NCBI RefSeq assembly: GCF_028128765.1
Contig: NZ_LBJG01000021.1
Span: forward strand, 1-64,000
Source of the DNA: Bradyrhizobium sp. CCBAU 51627
GTDB lineage: Bacteria; Pseudomonadota; Alphaproteobacteria; Rhizobiales; Xanthobacteraceae
Length of the DNA stretch: 64,000 nucleotides
Reading direction: 5' to 3'
Positions 63,495 through 64,000 of this stretch are shown in pieces. The first letter of the stretch is position 1. Each line of letters starts with the position of its first letter. Made by a program: the position numbers and the translations under genes. The notes under the pieces were generated by a model. It saw nothing but the letters and a program-made list of their open reading frames with translations. It was not told the origin of the DNA and ran no database searches.

Positions 63495-64000
63495 TCAACG
63501 TTCAACCGCGCTCGATGTAAAGCTTCTCATTTGCAGCATGTGAGCCGCCGCCGCTTGAATGCCGCTCATGCGAACCTCGAACCTGGTCGTCGTATCGAAT
63601 GGCCCCCCAACGCCGACACGAGGAAGCGCAAAACGATCTGATTTGCTATCGGATACCTGCCCACTGCGCGTCGTCACTGCGGTCAAAAAACCGATTTCCT
63701 TCGCGAGATGTGCTTCGCGGGGACCACATGCTTTAGAGCCGCCGTAAGGATAAGCAAAGTGCCGAACCGGAAGCTGCAGCAATTGCTCCAGATAGCAGCG
63801 GTTATCCGCCATTTCGGCCCGCGCTGAAGGAGTGTCCAGGGCCGACAGTGCTGCATGCGAAACGGTGTGCCCGCCAATTGACGCGAGGGGATGCCGGGAC
63901 AGCTTTTGAAGCTCTCGTTCGTTCAAGAAATATGCCTCATTCAAAGCCGATAGCGATATACCCGCCTTTTTGAACGTTGAGGCAAGCATTTCAGCCCGGT
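63495..64000 (-). CDS. Polysaccharide deacetylase, 5' end outside window
   Basis: The frame stays open to the right edge, so the N-terminus is missing. Visible: a NodB-homology C-terminal half with IGGHTVSHAALSALD, the metal-binding H-x3-H motif of CE4 enzymes, and FAYPYGG. The catalytic Asp pair would lie beyond the edge. Likely removes acetyl groups from an N- or O-acetylated sugar, in line with the neighbouring GT4 gene 63 bases downstream on the same strand. Confidence 0.85.
   Translation of the reverse strand, partial: RAEMLASTFKKAGISLSALNEAYFLNERELQKLSRHPLASIGGHTVSHAALSALDTPSARAEMADNRCYLEQLLQLPVRHFAYPYGGSKACGPREAHLAKEIGFLTAVTTRSGQVSDSKSDRFALPRVGVGGPFDTTTRFEVRMSGIQAAAAHMLQMRSFTSSAVER

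Overview
The window reads as a high-GC alphaproteobacterial chromosome, most likely Bradyrhizobium or a close relative. This rests on the gene content (CcmI-E-F-H order, FixK/FNR-type boxes, Ku, GAF-GAF histidine kinase, paired DUF1214/DUF1254 proteins) and on an intergenic repeat block I recognise from Bradyrhizobiaceae. Species assignment is inference. I saw no rRNA or tRNA gene and no CRISPR array.

Layout. (1) 317-4963: a c-type cytochrome cluster: three secreted diheme cytochromes c, one outer-membrane barrel, and one larger protein with a single heme motif directly followed by a barrel-like region, resembling the Cyc2-type porin-cytochromes. (2) 5018-6527: a perfect FixK/FNR box and a secreted seven-repeat beta-propeller. 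(3) 6947-17233: housekeeping and signalling genes (PBP1-type synthase with DUF1214/DUF1254 partners, YcgN-type cysteine-cluster protein, DHA2 exporter, GAF-GAF histidine kinase, ThDP enzyme, small secreted Pro-rich protein). (4) 17371-25387: an apparent low-oxygen block. A P-type ATPase, a small protein gene and a three-gene operon (AMP/thymidine phosphorylase, PRPP synthetase, beta-CASP metallo-RNase) each lie behind a FixK-like box, and a degenerate dispersed repeat sits among them. (5) 25433-31863: Flp pilin, Ku with a small partner, a 51-aa membrane protein, a PhoP/PhoQ-like two-component pair and two unknown proteins. (6) 31910-36138: ccmIEFH heme-lyase operon with an 18-bp palindrome upstream that also fits the FixK pattern. 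(7) 36265-45119: chemoreceptor, DegP-type protease with terminator, orphan response regulator, secreted DsrE-like protein, and a same-strand trio of coiled-coil repeat protein, TAXI solute-binding protein and VasI-like protein. (8) 45126-64000: an accessory-looking polysaccharide region: VanZ-like protein, galE, a broken second galE, Wza/ExoF-type exporter, an FAD-oxidoreductase/ATP-grasp pair, a type I secretion system with its probable polysaccharide-lyase substrate, a decayed IS66 element, a GT4 glycosyltransferase and a polysaccharide deacetylase cut by the window edge.

How it fits together. The cytochromes at the left need the heme-attachment machinery encoded by ccmIEFH. Five FixK-like sites suggest that cytochrome maturation, the propeller, the P-type ATPase and the nucleotide-salvage operon may respond to low oxygen. 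The right third makes and exports a surface polysaccharide and probably secretes an enzyme that trims it; pseudogenes and IS remnants there point to recombination and transfer. The strongest candidates for something new are the Cyc2-like cytochrome cluster, the coiled-coil/TAXI/VasI trio, and the secreted lyase with its duplicated-C39-domain transporter.
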